This document shows positions 46,556-56,705 of a DNA stretch of 64,000 nt, piece after piece. The translations under genes were made by a program, and so were the position numbers. Each line of letters begins with the position of its first letter. Positions within the stretch are counted from its first letter, which is position 1. Where the stretch lies: assembly GCF_001049895.1 (NCBI RefSeq), contig NZ_CVPE01000005.1:492161-556160 (forward strand), in the 5' to 3' direction. The notes below the pieces were generated by a model that saw nothing but the letters and a program-made list of their open reading frames with translations, ran no database searches and was not told where the DNA came from. This DNA comes from Rubeoparvulum massiliense (GTDB taxonomy: Bacteria; Bacillota; Bacilli; Rubeoparvulales; Rubeoparvulaceae).

Positions 46556-47263
46556 TTATAATGGGTTTTTGGCTGGTTTTCCAGCGCTCCGAGGGTACTT
46601 CTTAGGGGTTTTTGCAATCTTTTTGGTTACAATGATCGTTCTTGCTGCATCTTCAACTGGTAGTTTAAAAGATTCGATCTTCTCCATTTGACCTCCAAGT
46701 AGGGTTAAGGCTTGTTTCCCCTCAGAAGCCTCTTGAACACCATCACTCCCCTTGAGTGCTACAAAATAGCCATTTACCTTAACAAAAGGAAGGGAATATT
46801 CGAGAAGAACTGGAAAACGAGCAACAGCTCGGGCAACAGCCAGATCAAATTGTTCACGTAAATGCGGTTCATGACCGAGGTCTTCCGCCCGTCCATGAAT
46901 CAGTGTGATACCTTCTAATCCCAAAGTTTGTATCACTTCTTGTAAAAAGTTCAATCGCTTCTGTAATGAATCAACAAGGACACACTCAAGCTGAGGAAAA
47001 GCAATTTTTAGGGGAATGCTGGGAAACCCAGCACCCGCCCCAATATCAACAAGCTTTTGTGTAGAGAAGGGAAAGTAGAAGCCCGCTGTTAACGAATCAT
47101 AAAAATGCTTTAGCTCTACCTGATCCCTTTCTGTAATCGCTGTAAGATTCATTTTCTGATTCCATTCAATTAGCAATTGATAGTATTGATCGAATTGCTG
47201 TTGCTGGTGCATTGATAATTGGATTCCTTGTTCTTCTAGAGCAGTAATCCAATTGAAAGGCAT
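46556..47263 (-). CDS. rsmG: 16S rRNA (guanine-527 N7) methyltransferase RsmG
   Basis: A 235-residue SAM-dependent methyltransferase. The SAM-binding motif VDIGAGAGFPSIPLKI and VDSLQKRLNFLQEV are typical. ATG 47263 is eight bases from AGGGG and gives the family N-terminus (MPFNWITALEEQGI). Loss of this enzyme gives low-level streptomycin resistance in other bacteria. Confidence 0.96.
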   Translation of the reverse strand: MPFNWITALEEQGIQLSMHQQQQFDQYYQLLIEWNQKMNLTAITERDQVELKHFYDSLTAGFYFPFSTQKLVDIGAGAGFPSIPLKIAFPQLECVLVDSLQKRLNFLQEVIQTLGLEGITLIHGRAEDLGHEPHLREQFDLAVARAVARFPVLLEYSLPFVKVNGYFVALKGSDGVQEASEGKQALTLLGGQMEKIESFKLPVEDAARTIIVTKKIAKTPKKYPRSAGKPAKNPL

Positions 47264-47277
47264 CTCTCCATCCCCTT

Positions 47278-49170
47278 TCACTTTACATGATGCATGGTTT
47301 CCTTCGTTAATGAATCGAGATAGACCAGAAGAACCGAGATATCCGCTGGATTCACACCAGCGATTCGAGATGCTTGCCCAATGTTAATTGGATGAATCTC
47401 ATTCAATTTTTGGCGAGCCTCTTTTGCTAGTCCTGGGATCTTATCATAGTCCAAATCAGGTGATAAGCGTTTGCTCTCTAACTTCTTCATCCGTTCTACT
47501 TGCTGTAATTGTTTTTCAATATACCCTGCATATTTAATTTGAATCTCCACTTGTTCCCGCACATCTGGTGTCACTTCATAGGGAGCAGGTGCAATTATTG
47601 CAAGATGATCATAGGTGATTTCAGGGCGACGTAAAATGGTTTCCAGCGAGAAAGCATTATTGATCGGTGTGGAGCCAACAGAACTTAATAATTCTTGAAC
47701 TTCTGGTGTAGGTTTAACAACCTCTTCTTTCATACGTTTTAACTCCATTACAATTAAATCCTTTTTCTTCATGAAGCGTTCATACCGCTCTTCATCGATT
47801 AAGCCGATGTCATGACCAATTTCCATTAAACGCAAGTCGGCATTATCATTCCGCAACAGAAGACGATATTCAGCACGGGACGTAAGTAAGCGATAGGGAT
47901 CCCGTGTTCCTTTTGTCACGAGATCATCAATTAGAACACCGATATATGCTTGGGAACGGGAGAGTATCAAAGGGTTCTTCCCTTGCAGCTTGCGAACCGC
48001 ATTAATTCCTGCCATTAATCCCTGCGCTGCTGCTTCTTCATATCCAGATGTTCCATTAATCTGTCCAGCAGAAAATAAATTTTCAATTCGTTTTGTTTCT
48101 AAAGAAGCCCATAGCTGTGTAGGGAATATCGCATCATATTCAATGGCGTAGCCACTTCTCATAATCTCTGCATGCTCAAGACCTGGTACGGAGCGTACCA
48201 TTTCATGCTGGACATCTTCAGGAAGACTGGTAGATAGACCTTGTACATAGACTTCCTCTGTGTTCCGACCTTCTGGCTCCAGAAAGATTTGATGGCGAGG
48301 CTTATCATGAAAACGTACCACCTTATCTTCAATGGAAGGGCAGTAACGCGGACCTGTCCCTTCGATGATGCCAGAAAACATCGGGGCACGATCCAAATTA
48401 TTTTGGATAATTTGATGTGTCCTTGCTGAGGTATAGGTCAACCAACATGGCACTTGTTCTTGATTATATACGATCCCATCATGAGAAAAAGTAAGGGGAA
48501 GATCATCGCCTGGTTGAATTTCTGTCTTACTATAATCAATGGTGCGACTATTTAATCGCATCGGTGTCCCGGTTTTATAACGGATGAGTTCAAAACCAAG
48601 TTCCTTTAGATTCTCAGAGAGTTTAACTGATGGTTTTAGATTATTAGGACCACTCTCATAGGCTAATTCTCCAATGATGATCCGCCCTCTGAGATAGGTA
48701 CCTGTTGTAAGGATAACAGCCTTGGCACGATAAATCGCCCCGGTATTGGCAATCACACCTTCACAGACCCCGTTATTTACAATTAATTGGTCTACCAAAA
48801 CCTGACGTAAGGTTAAATTGGGTTGTTTTTCAATAACTCGTTTCATTTCTCGTTGATAAGCCACTTTATCTGCTTGTGCACGTAAGGCATGGACAGCTGG
48901 CCCCTTGCCTGTATTCAGCATCCGCATTTGAATATTGGTCTTATCGATATTTCGAGCCATTTCTCCACCAAGAGCATCAATTTCACGAACCACATGTCCC
49001 TTTGCAGGACCTCCAATGGATGGATTACATGGCATTAATGCAACAGAATCTAAGCTGATGGTAACAATTAATGTTTTAGCACCGAGACGTGCGGAAGCCA
49101 AAGCAGCTTCTACTCCAGCATGACCAGCACCAACAACAATGACATCATAATTACCCGCTTCAAAATTCAT
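47278..49170 (-). CDS. mnmG: tRNA uridine-34 carboxymethylaminomethyl modification enzyme MnmG
   Basis: A 630-residue FAD/NADH-dependent enzyme that, with MnmE, modifies the wobble uridine of several tRNAs. The FAD motif [17 protein letters not shown] is at the N-terminus. [17 protein letters not shown] and a long helical C-terminus ([25 protein letters not shown]) are typical. It lies 41 bases after mnmE. Confidence 0.98.
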   Translation of the reverse strand: MNFEAGNYDVIVVGAGHAGVEAALASARLGAKTLIVTISLDSVALMPCNPSIGGPAKGHVVREIDALGGEMARNIDKTNIQMRMLNTGKGPAVHALRAQADKVAYQREMKRVIEKQPNLTLRQVLVDQLIVNNGVCEGVIANTGAIYRAKAVILTTGTYLRGRIIIGELAYESGPNNLKPSVKLSENLKELGFELIRYKTGTPMRLNSRTIDYSKTEIQPGDDLPLTFSHDGIVYNQEQVPCWLTYTSARTHQIIQNNLDRAPMFSGIIEGTGPRYCPSIEDKVVRFHDKPRHQIFLEPEGRNTEEVYVQGLSTSLPEDVQHEMVRSVPGLEHAEIMRSGYAIEYDAIFPTQLWASLETKRIENLFSAGQINGTSGYEEAAAQGLMAGINAVRKLQGKNPLILSRSQAYIGVLIDDLVTKGTRDPYRLLTSRAEYRLLLRNDNADLRLMEIGHDIGLIDEERYERFMKKKDLIVMELKRMKEEVVKPTPEVQELLSSVGSTPINNAFSLETILRRPEITYDHLAIIAPAPYEVTPDVREQVEIQIKYAGYIEKQLQQVERMKKLESKRLSPDLDYDKIPGLAKEARQKLNEIHPINIGQASRIAGVNPADISVLLVYLDSLTKETMHHVK

Positions 49171-49211
49171 CTTTATACCCCCTAACCTCTGTATGTAATT
49201 CTAAGGTGTCC

Positions 49212-50585
49212 TTACTTACCTAAACAAAACTGACTAAACAATTGATTGATCAAATCCTCATGGACCTCTTTTCCGATCATCTCACCGAGATACTGCCATG
49301 CTCGCTGCAGATCAATTTGAACAAGATCAATGGGCATTGCCGCATGTAATGCGGCAACTGCGTCATCCAAAGCAGAGATGGCTTGCTGCACGAGATGGAC
49401 ATGTCGCGCATTAGTAAGATAAGTACCATCTGCCCTTTTCATTTTACCAGTCATGAATCGTTGAGCAATCGCTTCCTCCAATTTCTCAATGCCTTCGTTC
49501 TTCACTATTGACATTTGAACCATTGGTGAGCTGGGAAAATAATCATGAAGGCGCCCTAGATCTAAGCGTTGCTCAAGGTCTGTTTTATTGATGATCAAGA
49601 TAACAGGTAGCTGTTGAAGGAGTTGGATCAGTGCTTCATCTTCTGCAGATAAGGGTTCTTGATTGTTCAACATATATAGGATAAGATCTGCGTTTTGTAG
49701 AGCTTCATGTGATTTTTCAACACCGATTTGTTCAACGAGATCTTCCGTTTCTCGGATTCCTGCTGTATCCAAAAGCCGTAGAGGAATTCCTCTTACATTT
49801 ACATACTCTTCAATGACATCTCTTGTTGTCCCTGGTATGTCTGTCACAATGGCCCGTTGGCTTTGTGCCAATGCATTAAGAAGCGATGACTTACCTACAT
49901 TGGGTCGACCGACAATCGCTGTTGAAATTCCCTCACGAAGGATCCTACCCTGCTTTGCAGTCTGTAATAAATCAACGAGTTCATCATGTACCTCCTGAGC
50001 ATACTGAAGTAAAAATTGATTCGTGAGCTCCTCTACATCATGCTCTGGGTAATCAATACTCACTTCAATATGGGCCAAGGTCTTGATCAGCTTTTGGCGT
50101 AGTTCTTCAATCTTGGTTAGTAATCTTCCTTGTAATTGTTGGGTTGCTACCTTTTTTGCTTCTTCTGTTTTGGCACGGATCACATCGATAACAGCCTCTG
50201 CTTGTGTCAGATCAATTCTGCCATTGAGAAAAGCACGTTTTGTAAATTCTCCAGGCTCTGCTAATCGAGCACCTGCTTGGAGAATCAATTGAAGTACTTG
50301 CTGTACAACCACGATCCCACCATGGCAATTAATCTCCACGACATCCTCTCTAGTAAAAGTACGAGGAGCTCGCATTACACTGATCAATACTTCATCAATT
50401 ACTTCACCATCCATATCAACTAGATGTCCATAATGAATGGTATGTGTATCCACTGTGGATATTTTTTTGCGTCCACGAAAAGTTTTATCCACAATGGTAA
50501 TTGCTTCGGGGCCACTAACACGAATGATTGCAATACCACCCTCTCCTAGAGGCGTGGAGATTGCTGCAATAGTCTCTGTTTCCAA
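49212..50585 (-). CDS. mnmE: tRNA modification GTPase MnmE (TrmE)
   Basis: A 457-residue GTPase, partner of MnmG. The folate-binding N-terminus has [22 protein letters not shown]. The G domain has [26 protein letters not shown] and NKTD, and the C-terminus ends FCLGK with the catalytic cysteine. TTG 50585, eight bases after AGGGGTGA, is preferred; GTG 50606 would extend it by seven residues. Confidence 0.97.
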   Translation of the reverse strand: METETIAAISTPLGEGGIAIIRVSGPEAITIVDKTFRGRKKISTVDTHTIHYGHLVDMDGEVIDEVLISVMRAPRTFTREDVVEINCHGGIVVVQQVLQLILQAGARLAEPGEFTKRAFLNGRIDLTQAEAVIDVIRAKTEEAKKVATQQLQGRLLTKIEELRQKLIKTLAHIEVSIDYPEHDVEELTNQFLLQYAQEVHDELVDLLQTAKQGRILREGISTAIVGRPNVGKSSLLNALAQSQRAIVTDIPGTTRDVIEEYVNVRGIPLRLLDTAGIRETEDLVEQIGVEKSHEALQNADLILYMLNNQEPLSAEDEALIQLLQQLPVILIINKTDLEQRLDLGRLHDYFPSSPMVQMSIVKNEGIEKLEEAIAQRFMTGKMKRADGTYLTNARHVHLVQQAISALDDAVAALHAAMPIDLVQIDLQRAWQYLGEMIGKEVHEDLINQLFSQFCLGK

Positions 50586-50800
50586 TAAATTCACCCCTGT
50601 TTTCACATTCCTTTTTCGTTCACTAACATCCTTTCCCTAATCAAATAGATTAACACACTTATCCACATGGGGAAAACTTTTTAATGAAATTCTTTTTTTA
50701 TGAACATAGTCTATCTCATTAGCGGTGTTTATCTCTAATCTTACGAATCTTCCAGGTACTCTTTGGTGAATCGTTCCTAGATCCATTCATAACAAAGTAG

Positions 50801-50836
50801 AAAAAAGGCCATTGAACAAGATCAATGGCCTTTTTC
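50801..50836 (-). terminator. Terminator after jag
   Basis: AAGGCCATTGA pairs with TCAATGGCCTT, followed by TTTT on the minus strand. The 50607-50800 stretch shows no gene. Confidence 0.85.
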
Positions 50837-50865
50837 ACTTACTGAACTATAAATACCTTCTTCAT

Positions 50866-51486
50866 TTATTTTTTCTTAATCATCACATAGCGATTTGGTT
50901 CAGTACCCTCGCTCATGGTCTCTACCTCATCAGAATCCTGTAGGGCAGTATGAATAATTTTACGTTCATACGCTTTCATTGCTTCTAGTCGCAAAGGTTT
51001 ACCTGAACGAATGACACGATCAGCCGATTGCAGAGCAAGCCGCTCTAAAGTCTCTTTTCTTTTTGCACGATAGTTCTCTGCATCCAAAATAAAATGGACA
51101 GATTCCTTAACCATTCGATTCACTGCAATGTTTAATAAGAATTGGAGACTATCTAAGGTTTGACCATGACGACCGATCACAAGTCCCAGTCCATCACCCT
51201 GAAGTTCAATAATGGTCTGCCCTTCTTCGTTGCGAGCTTGAAATTGAAGATTTTTTCCACCCATCAATGGGACGACGTTATTGAGGAATTGGATAGCCTG
51301 CTCGGTAGGATCGAGAATCTCCTCTACCTCTACACGTGCGGGCTTTCCACCGATAAATCCCAAAAAACCCTTGCTCGGTTCCTCGATAATACGATAACGA
51401 ACACGATCTACACTGACACCAAGTTGGTCTGCGCCTTGTTGTACCGCTTCCTCCACCGTTTTGCCGGTACCCATTACCGATTTCAC
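50866..51486 (-). CDS. jag: Jag/KhpB RNA-binding protein
   Basis: A 206-residue protein with an N-terminal Jag domain (TGKTVEEAVQQGADQLGV; GFLGFIGGKPARV), a KH domain (GDGLGLVIGRHGQTLDSLQ) and an R3H domain ending in the ERKIIHTALQ region. It binds RNA, often with KhpA, and affects cell wall growth. The start overlaps the yidC stop by four bases. Confidence 0.95.
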   Translation of the reverse strand: MKSVMGTGKTVEEAVQQGADQLGVSVDRVRYRIIEEPSKGFLGFIGGKPARVEVEEILDPTEQAIQFLNNVVPLMGGKNLQFQARNEEGQTIIELQGDGLGLVIGRHGQTLDSLQFLLNIAVNRMVKESVHFILDAENYRAKRKETLERLALQSADRVIRSGKPLRLEAMKAYERKIIHTALQDSDEVETMSEGTEPNRYVMIKKK

Positions 51487-52250
51487 TTTGTTTTGGCCCC
51501 CTGTTCAGTTTTTCCACCTTCACGTAAGCCTTTAGTAAAATAGGTTTGAATAATGGTGAAAATATTTCCATATACCCAGTATAAAGAAAGGGCTGATGGT
51601 AAACCAATGGCAATGAAGAAAATCATAACAGGCATTACCATCATCATGGTTTTCATCTGCGGGTTATTATTCATAGCAGCGCCCATCATCTTTTGTTGCA
51701 AGTAAGTGAAAACTGCTGCTAAAATAGGCAAAATATAATATGGGTCAGGTGTTCCTAGTTGAAGCCAGAGGAACTCACCAGCAAAAATATGCTCATTCCG
51801 AATAAAGGTTTGATATAAGGCGATCAAGATGGGCATCTGAACCAATGCTGGCAAACACCCTGCCATCGGATTGATATTATATTTTTGCATAACTTTCATG
51901 GTTTCCATCTGCTGCTTCTGTGGATCTTTCTTATATTTCTCACGAATTTCCTGTAATTCAGGTTGGATCTCTTGCATCTGCTTGGAAGATCGGATCTGTT
52001 TCACCATAAGAGGAACCAAAATAAGACGGATCACAATGGTCATGATGAGAATGGCCCAACCATAATTTCCAACCAGTTGGTAAGAGTACTCTAAAAGTGA
52101 ATTTAAAGGATATATGAAATATTTGTCCCAAATGCCTGTTGCCTGTGACCATTTACCTGGAATAGGCTCTGGATTATTTGGCGTACTACAACCGGCCGTT
52201 AATAACACTAGAAAAAGTAGCAGAAGCGCTAGGCTAACTCTTCGACGCAA
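51483..52250 (-). CDS. yidC: Membrane protein insertase YidC (SpoIIIJ)
   Basis: A 255-residue insertase lipoprotein. Its signal ends at LLTAGCSTP, so it is lipidated at Cys. Five TM helices follow with the conserved Arg in the first (IRLILVPLMVKQIRSSKQM) and PALVQMPILIALYQTF. The start TTG 52250 is seven bases after GGGGG; GTG 52268 is less likely. SpoIIIJ-type YidC is needed for forespore development in spore formers. Confidence 0.96.
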   Translation of the reverse strand: MRRRVSLALLLLFLVLLTAGCSTPNNPEPIPGKWSQATGIWDKYFIYPLNSLLEYSYQLVGNYGWAILIMTIVIRLILVPLMVKQIRSSKQMQEIQPELQEIREKYKKDPQKQQMETMKVMQKYNINPMAGCLPALVQMPILIALYQTFIRNEHIFAGEFLWLQLGTPDPYYILPILAAVFTYLQQKMMGAAMNNNPQMKTMMMVMPVMIFFIAIGLPSALSLYWVYGNIFTIIQTYFTKGLREGGKTEQGAKTK

Positions 52251-52261
52251 ATCATTTCCCC

Positions 52262-52525
52262 CTAACACTTTCGTAAAATTTTGCAGAGGCTTGGTTTTTT
52301 ATCTGGTACTAGATCAATACCACCTGAATGAAGTGGATGACATTTACTAATTCTTTTTACAGAAAGCCAGCCACCATACCAAAATCCATGACGTTCAATT
52401 GCTTCTTTCGCATAGTGAGAACAAGTTGGATAAAATCTACAGGTGGGAGGTGACATCGGTGAGATATAACGCTGGTAAAAACGAATGAAAGATAGAGCTG
52501 ACTTTGCAAGAATGTTACTCAACAT
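52262..52525 (-). CDS. yidD: Membrane protein insertion efficiency factor YidD
   Basis: An 87-residue YidD. Signatures are [28 protein letters not shown] and [18 protein letters not shown], with conserved cysteines. An amphipathic N-terminal helix holds it at the membrane next to YidC. ATG 52525 is seven bases from AAAGGAG; overlap with rnpA is 11 bases. Confidence 0.96.
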   Translation of the reverse strand: MLSNILAKSALSFIRFYQRYISPMSPPTCRFYPTCSHYAKEAIERHGFWYGGWLSVKRISKCHPLHSGGIDLVPDKKPSLCKILRKC

Positions 52526-52895
52526 TGCCATCTCCTTTCAACGTTGATCTCTTTACATGCCGTGAAAGGACACCTGCTCTACGCAGGGCATGATATAGAC
52601 TTTGGGCCATCTCTTGATAACTTTGTTCTAAGATTGGTTTTCTACCAATAATGACAATATCCTGCTTAGGTAGAATTTGATCTGCCTTTTCTTGAATAAT
52701 TGAACGTACTTGGCGCTTTAAGCGGTTGCGAACAACAGCATTACCAAGTTTCTTACTTATGGATATACCAATCCGATACTCTACCTCCTGATTGGGAAGT
52801 ACATAGATAACAAATTGGCGATTCGCAGCTGATTTTCCTTCTAAGAATACCTTTTTAAAATCCAGATTGCTTTTTAGGCGATGCTTCTTGTTCAA
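52515..52895 (-). CDS. rnpA: Ribonuclease P protein component
   Basis: A 126-residue RnpA, protein partner of the RNase P ribozyme that cuts 5' leaders from t[16 protein letters not shown] and the RNR motif ([18 protein letters not shown]) are typical. TTG 52895 follows AGGAGAG. It is downstream of rpmH in the conserved order. Confidence 0.97.
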   Translation of the reverse strand: MNKKHRLKSNLDFKKVFLEGKSAANRQFVIYVLPNQEVEYRIGISISKKLGNAVVRNRLKRQVRSIIQEKADQILPKQDIVIIGRKPILEQSYQEMAQSLYHALRRAGVLSRHVKRSTLKGDGNVE

Positions 52896-52969
52896 CAGGA
52901 CTCTCTCCTATGTTGATTACTTTCAACCAAATAGATACAACTAGCATAGCCAAGAACTCCATTAATCTA

Positions 52970-53014
52970 AACTTTTTAGCTGGAGTAATCGATTTTTACT
53001 CCAGCTAAAAAGTT
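52970..53014. repeat. Perfect 19-base inverted repeat between rnpA and rpmH
   Basis: Arms 52970-52988 and 52996-53014 are exact reverse complements around a seven-base loop. On both strands the stem is followed by A-rich sequence instead of a T-run, so it does not read as an intrinsic terminator. Confidence 0.85.
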
Positions 53015-53053
53015 ATTTATGCTTGTCCATTAAATACTGGAAAGAAGCATGAG

Positions 53054-53079
53054 AAAAAAGACCACTAAAAAAGTGGTCT
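53054..53079 (-). terminator. Terminator directly after rpmH
   Basis: GACCACT pairs with AGTGGTC, followed by six T on the minus strand, next to the rpmH stop codon. Partial readthrough into rnpA is likely because no other rnpA promoter is obvious. Confidence 0.75.
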
Positions 53080-53213
53080 TATGCGGATAGAACCTTACGG
53101 CCTTTACGACGACGGTTCCGCAGTACCTTACGGCCATTTTTAGTACTCATACGGCTACGAAAACCATGAACCATTTTACGCTTACGATTATTTGGTTTAA
53201 ATGTTGGTGTCAT
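53079..53213 (-). CDS. rpmH: 50S ribosomal protein L34
   Basis: A 44-residue, very basic L34 ([38 protein letters not shown]). It lies next to oriC as in most bacteria. GGGGGTGG precedes the ATG. Confidence 0.98.
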   Translation of the reverse strand: MTPTFKPNNRKRKMVHGFRSRMSTKNGRKVLRNRRRKGRKVLSA

Positions 53214-53376
53214 CTATTTCCACCCCCTCTGAGGAAAATCCGTCTATCAAAAAAGACATTACGTTTAATTATAAAATTTTATATTTTTATTTGTCAAGGA
53301 TCTCCTTACGAAAATCAATGTAGTTTCTACGACACTTCCCCTTGTATAAGAAACGTACAACTAAGTAAGGCTTGCC

Positions 53377-53720
53377 TGTGGATAATTTATTTCCTAAAAT
53401 GAAACTATCCACACTTATTCGACAGGATGCTCACAAAATCTAGTGTTGTGGATAAGCAATGTGTACAACTTATTGATTTTGTGGACAAAATCGGCTAAAA
53501 CATTGCAGGAAAAGAGTTATTTTGATATCATGTTTTTGTTTTCCCTTGTGGATTGAAATCCAGATAAGCAACTTATTCACAGGGTGTGGATAAGTTTGTG
53601 GACAATTTTACTCAGTTTGTGTAGAAATAAGTCGGCGAAGACGTGAATTTTGTGGAAATCTGTAATAGTGACTACACAACATTGAATTTTATTGCGTTAT
53701 TCTTATCTTACTTATCCACA
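53377..53720. other. oriC, upstream DnaA-box cluster
   Basis: Consensus boxes TGTGGATAA or TTATCCACA occur at 53377-53385, 53447-53455, 53585-53593 and 53712-53720. Near-matches occur at 53405-53413, 53480-53488, 53547-53555, 53573-53581 and 53597-53605. The 53214-53775 gap holds no other feature than this cluster and the dnaA promoter. Confidence 0.95.
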
Positions 53721-53775
53721 ATTTCATGTTAATGATAAAAGGTTGAGAGGCTATAAGGAGAGGAGGAAATCTTTA

Positions 53776-55125
53776 TTGCAACCACCTATTGCTCAGCTTT
53801 GGGACAGTACGTTGAAGGCAATTGAGAAAAAACTGAGTAAACCTAGCTACGACACCTGGTTAAAGTCAACAGAAGCAGTAGATTTGGATGAGGACACATT
53901 AATAATCTGTGCTCCTAATGAATTTGCCCGTGATTGGTTGGAATCACGATACTCAAATTTAATTATGGAGACAGTGAAAGAGGTCACAGGTCAACTTTTT
54001 CAGGTTCGTTTCATCGTACATTCTAAAGAAGAACCTGGTAACACCAATGCTAATACATCAGACGACTTAACAAAACCAGACAGTGAAGAAAATTACCATA
54101 GTATGTTAAATAGTAAGTATACTTTTGATACTTTTGTCATCGGTTCAGGTAACCGATTTGCTCATGCAGCTTCACTAGCAGTGGCTGAAGCGCCTGCAAA
54201 GGCCTATAATCCACTCTTTATTTATGGTGGTGTTGGACTCGGAAAAACACACTTAATGCATGGGATTGGCCACTATGTACTGGAACATAATCCAAAGGCC
54301 AAAGTGGTTTATCTTTCCTCAGAAAAATTTACGAATGAGTTCATTAATTCTATTCGGGACAATCAAACAGTTACCTTTCGCAATAAATATCGTAATGTAG
54401 ACGTATTATTAATTGATGATATTCAATTTTTGGCAGGAAAAGAACAGACACAAGAAGAATTTTTCCATACATTCAATACATTGCATGAAGAGAGTAAGCA
54501 GATCGTCATCTCCAGTGATCGTCCACCAAAAGAGATTCCAACCCTAGAGGATCGACTCCGCTCCCGCTTCGAATGGGGATTAATTACTGATATTCAACCA
54601 CCTGATCTTGAGACACGTATTGCCATATTAGCAAAGAAAGCGAAAGCAGAAGGCCTGGATATTCCAGAGAATGTGATGGAATTCATCGCGAACCAGGTTG
54701 ATACCAATATTCGTGAATTAGAGGGAGCTCTCATTCGTGTCGTAGCCTTCTCTTCTCTCATCAATCAAGACATCGATATTCACTTAGCACAGGAAGCTTT
54801 GAAGGATATTGTTTCTCTGGCAAAACCAAAAGAGATTACCATCATTGATATTCAGAAAAAGGTTGGAGAAGAATATCATTTACGTTTAGAAGATTTTAAA
54901 GCGAAAAAGCGAACGAAATCCATCGCTTTTCCTAGACAAATCGCCATGTATTTATCCCGTGAATTGACCGATCTCTCATTACCAAAAATCGGTGATGAAT
55001 TTGGAGGACGTGACCACACTACTGTCATTCATGCCCACGATAAAATTTCTAAACAGCTACTCCATGATCGTCAATTACAAGAAACAGTTCAAGCTTTAAC
55101 AGAACGTATTAAAGGCAATCAGTAA
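53776..55125 (+). CDS. dnaA: Chromosomal replication initiator DnaA
   Basis: A 449-residue AAA+ initiator. Domain I (residues 1-80) contains [11 protein letters not shown], followed by a short linker. The AAA+ core has [15 protein letters not shown] and [13 protein letters not shown], and domain IV has the [15 protein letters not shown] box-binding motif. The start TTG 53776 is nine bases after AGGAGG; an upstream ATG in frame would add 28 residues of no family similarity. Boxes in its own promoter region suggest autoregulation. Confidence 0.98.
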   Translation: MQPPIAQLWDSTLKAIEKKLSKPSYDTWLKSTEAVDLDEDTLIICAPNEFARDWLESRYSNLIMETVKEVTGQLFQVRFIVHSKEEPGNTNANTSDDLTKPDSEENYHSMLNSKYTFDTFVIGSGNRFAHAASLAVAEAPAKAYNPLFIYGGVGLGKTHLMHGIGHYVLEHNPKAKVVYLSSEKFTNEFINSIRDNQTVTFRNKYRNVDVLLIDDIQFLAGKEQTQEEFFHTFNTLHEESKQIVISSDRPPKEIPTLEDRLRSRFEWGLITDIQPPDLETRIAILAKKAKAEGLDIPENVMEFIANQVDTNIRELEGALIRVVAFSSLINQDIDIHLAQEALKDIVSLAKPKEITIIDIQKKVGEEYHLRLEDFKAKKRTKSIAFPRQIAMYLSRELTDLSLPKIGDEFGGRDHTTVIHAHDKISKQLLHDRQLQETVQALTERIKGNQ

Positions 55126-55127
55126 CT

Positions 55128-55260
55128 TGTGAATAATTGAATACGCCTATACACAGACTTATCCACATGTGTGTAGGCGTATTTTAATCCCCTTCTGTTT
55201 CTTTTCCACATATCCACAAGCTATACTACTACTATGACTTAAAGATATAATAAAGAATAA
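55128..55260. other. oriC, downstream part with DnaA-trio and unwinding region
   Basis: DnaA boxes are at 55128-55136 (TGTGAATAA), 55159-55167 (TTATCCACA), 55202-55210 and 55210-55218. Three CTA triplets at 55226-55234, the DnaA-trio, follow the last boxes after seven bases, then an AT-rich run (55237-55260). This matches the Bacillus subtilis unwinding layout. Confidence 0.85.
55140..55186 (+). terminator. dnaA terminator with a DnaA box in its loop
   Basis: A stem starting ATACGCCTA and ending TAGGCGTAT (one mismatch, 15 bases) is followed by TTTT. The loop contains the consensus box TTATCCACA. Confidence 0.8.
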
Positions 55261-55323
55261 TAGTGATCGTCAACCATTCGCCAATAACCGAAAATAATAA
55301 AAAAGGGTTTGGAGGGAACCGCT

Positions 55324-56460
55324 GTGCATTTCTTTATTCAAAAATCTTTATTGAATTATGGCGTACAACATGCCTTTAAGGCTGTTGCCACACGTACAAC
55401 AATTCCTATCTTGACTGGGATCAAGATCGAAGCGACTACAGATAGCGTTTCATTTGTGGGAAGTGATTCAGATATTTCGATCCAATGTAAAATTCTCAAT
55501 GAAACTGATGAAAAAACAAATGTGAAAATGGCTAGACTAGGTAGTATCGTAGCACCTGCAAAATTTTTCACAGAGATTGTTCGAAAATTACCTGGTGATG
55601 AAGTGGAAATTCAAGTACACGATCAATTAGGAATCACGATCCGAAGTGGTCAAGCAGAATTTAACTTGAATGGGATGGATCCAGAAGAGTATCCCAAGCT
55701 CCCTGAACTGATCGGCAGTCAATCCTTCCGCATCCCTAGTAGCCTACTAAAAACCATGATTCGTCAAACTGTCTTTTCAGCTGCTTCAACAGAGACACGC
55801 CCTATTCTTACTGGGGTGAAGTGGGATTGTGCCAATAATATGTTGGCATTTACTGCAACCAATAGCCATCGTCTCTCTTATCGACAATCGAAAATTGAAG
55901 CTGCAGACGATCTGCAATTTGATAATATTGTTGTACCTGCTAAAAGTTGCAATGAGCTACATAAGATCCTTGAGGATGATGATCGTCTCGTCGATGTGAT
56001 GGTAACTAATAATCAACTCTATGTTAGACAAGATGAAATTATGTTCTATTCCCGCTTACTAGAGGGTAATTATCCAGAAACAAAGCGTCTTATTCCACAA
56101 ACCAGCCAAACCGAAATCATTGTGGATACCGATTATTTTCTTGCTGCCATTGAACGGGTTGCCTTATTATCACGTGATTCCAAATCCAATGTGGTAAAGT
56201 TATCGATAGAGGGATCACAATTGGAATTAATGTCCTATTCTCCAGAGATCGGGAAAGCAGTTGAACGTTTAGATGCTAATGAAAGCAATGGAGAACCACT
56301 AAAAATTTCTTTTAATGCGCAATTTATGCTCGATGCCTTACGTGCCATAGACAGTGATGAAGTCCGTATTGGTTTCTCTGGAGCGATGCGTCCATTTGTT
56401 TTACATGCAAAGGATCACCAATGGGTGACACAATTGATCTTGCCTCTACGCACATTATAA
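55324..56460 (+). CDS. dnaN: DNA polymerase III beta sliding clamp
   Basis: A 378-residue clamp. Three repeated domains; segments such as TRTTIPILTGIKIEAT, TETRPILTGVKWD and the C-terminal MRPFVLHAKDH with the final Leu are typical. GTG 55324 follows GGAGGG by seven bases, giving the usual N-terminus (MHFFIQKSLL). Confidence 0.98.
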   Translation: MHFFIQKSLLNYGVQHAFKAVATRTTIPILTGIKIEATTDSVSFVGSDSDISIQCKILNETDEKTNVKMARLGSIVAPAKFFTEIVRKLPGDEVEIQVHDQLGITIRSGQAEFNLNGMDPEEYPKLPELIGSQSFRIPSSLLKTMIRQTVFSAASTETRPILTGVKWDCANNMLAFTATNSHRLSYRQSKIEAADDLQFDNIVVPAKSCNELHKILEDDDRLVDVMVTNNQLYVRQDEIMFYSRLLEGNYPETKRLIPQTSQTEIIVDTDYFLAAIERVALLSRDSKSNVVKLSIEGSQLELMSYSPEIGKAVERLDANESNGEPLKISFNAQFMLDALRAIDSDEVRIGFSGAMRPFVLHAKDHQWVTQLILPLRTL

Positions 56461-56475
56461 TTTGGGGGAACTTAC

Positions 56476-56694
56476 ATGAAGAAAGTTATGCTTGAGGATG
56501 AAAATATTACACTAGGTCACTTTTTAAAATGGCAGGGCGTTATTCAAACTGGCGGAGAAGCAAAGCATTATTTACTCAATGCAAACATTATGGTAAATGA
56601 TGAGTTGGAAACTCGAAGAGGACGCAAGTTACATGTTGGGGATCGCATTGAGGTTCCAGGGGTGGAAGTTTTTTATCTGATCTCGAAAGAGTAG
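56476..56694 (+). CDS. yaaA: S4-domain protein YaaA (RlbA)
   Basis: A 72-residue RNA-binding S4-like protein (ITLGHFLKWQGVIQTGGEAK; NDELETRRGRKLHVGDRI). It always lies between dnaN and recF in Bacilli and has been linked to ribosome assembly. Confidence 0.95.
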   Translation: MKKVMLEDENITLGHFLKWQGVIQTGGEAKHYLLNANIMVNDELETRRGRKLHVGDRIEVPGVEVFYLISKE

Positions 56695-56705
56695 GAGGGG
56701 CTTCT

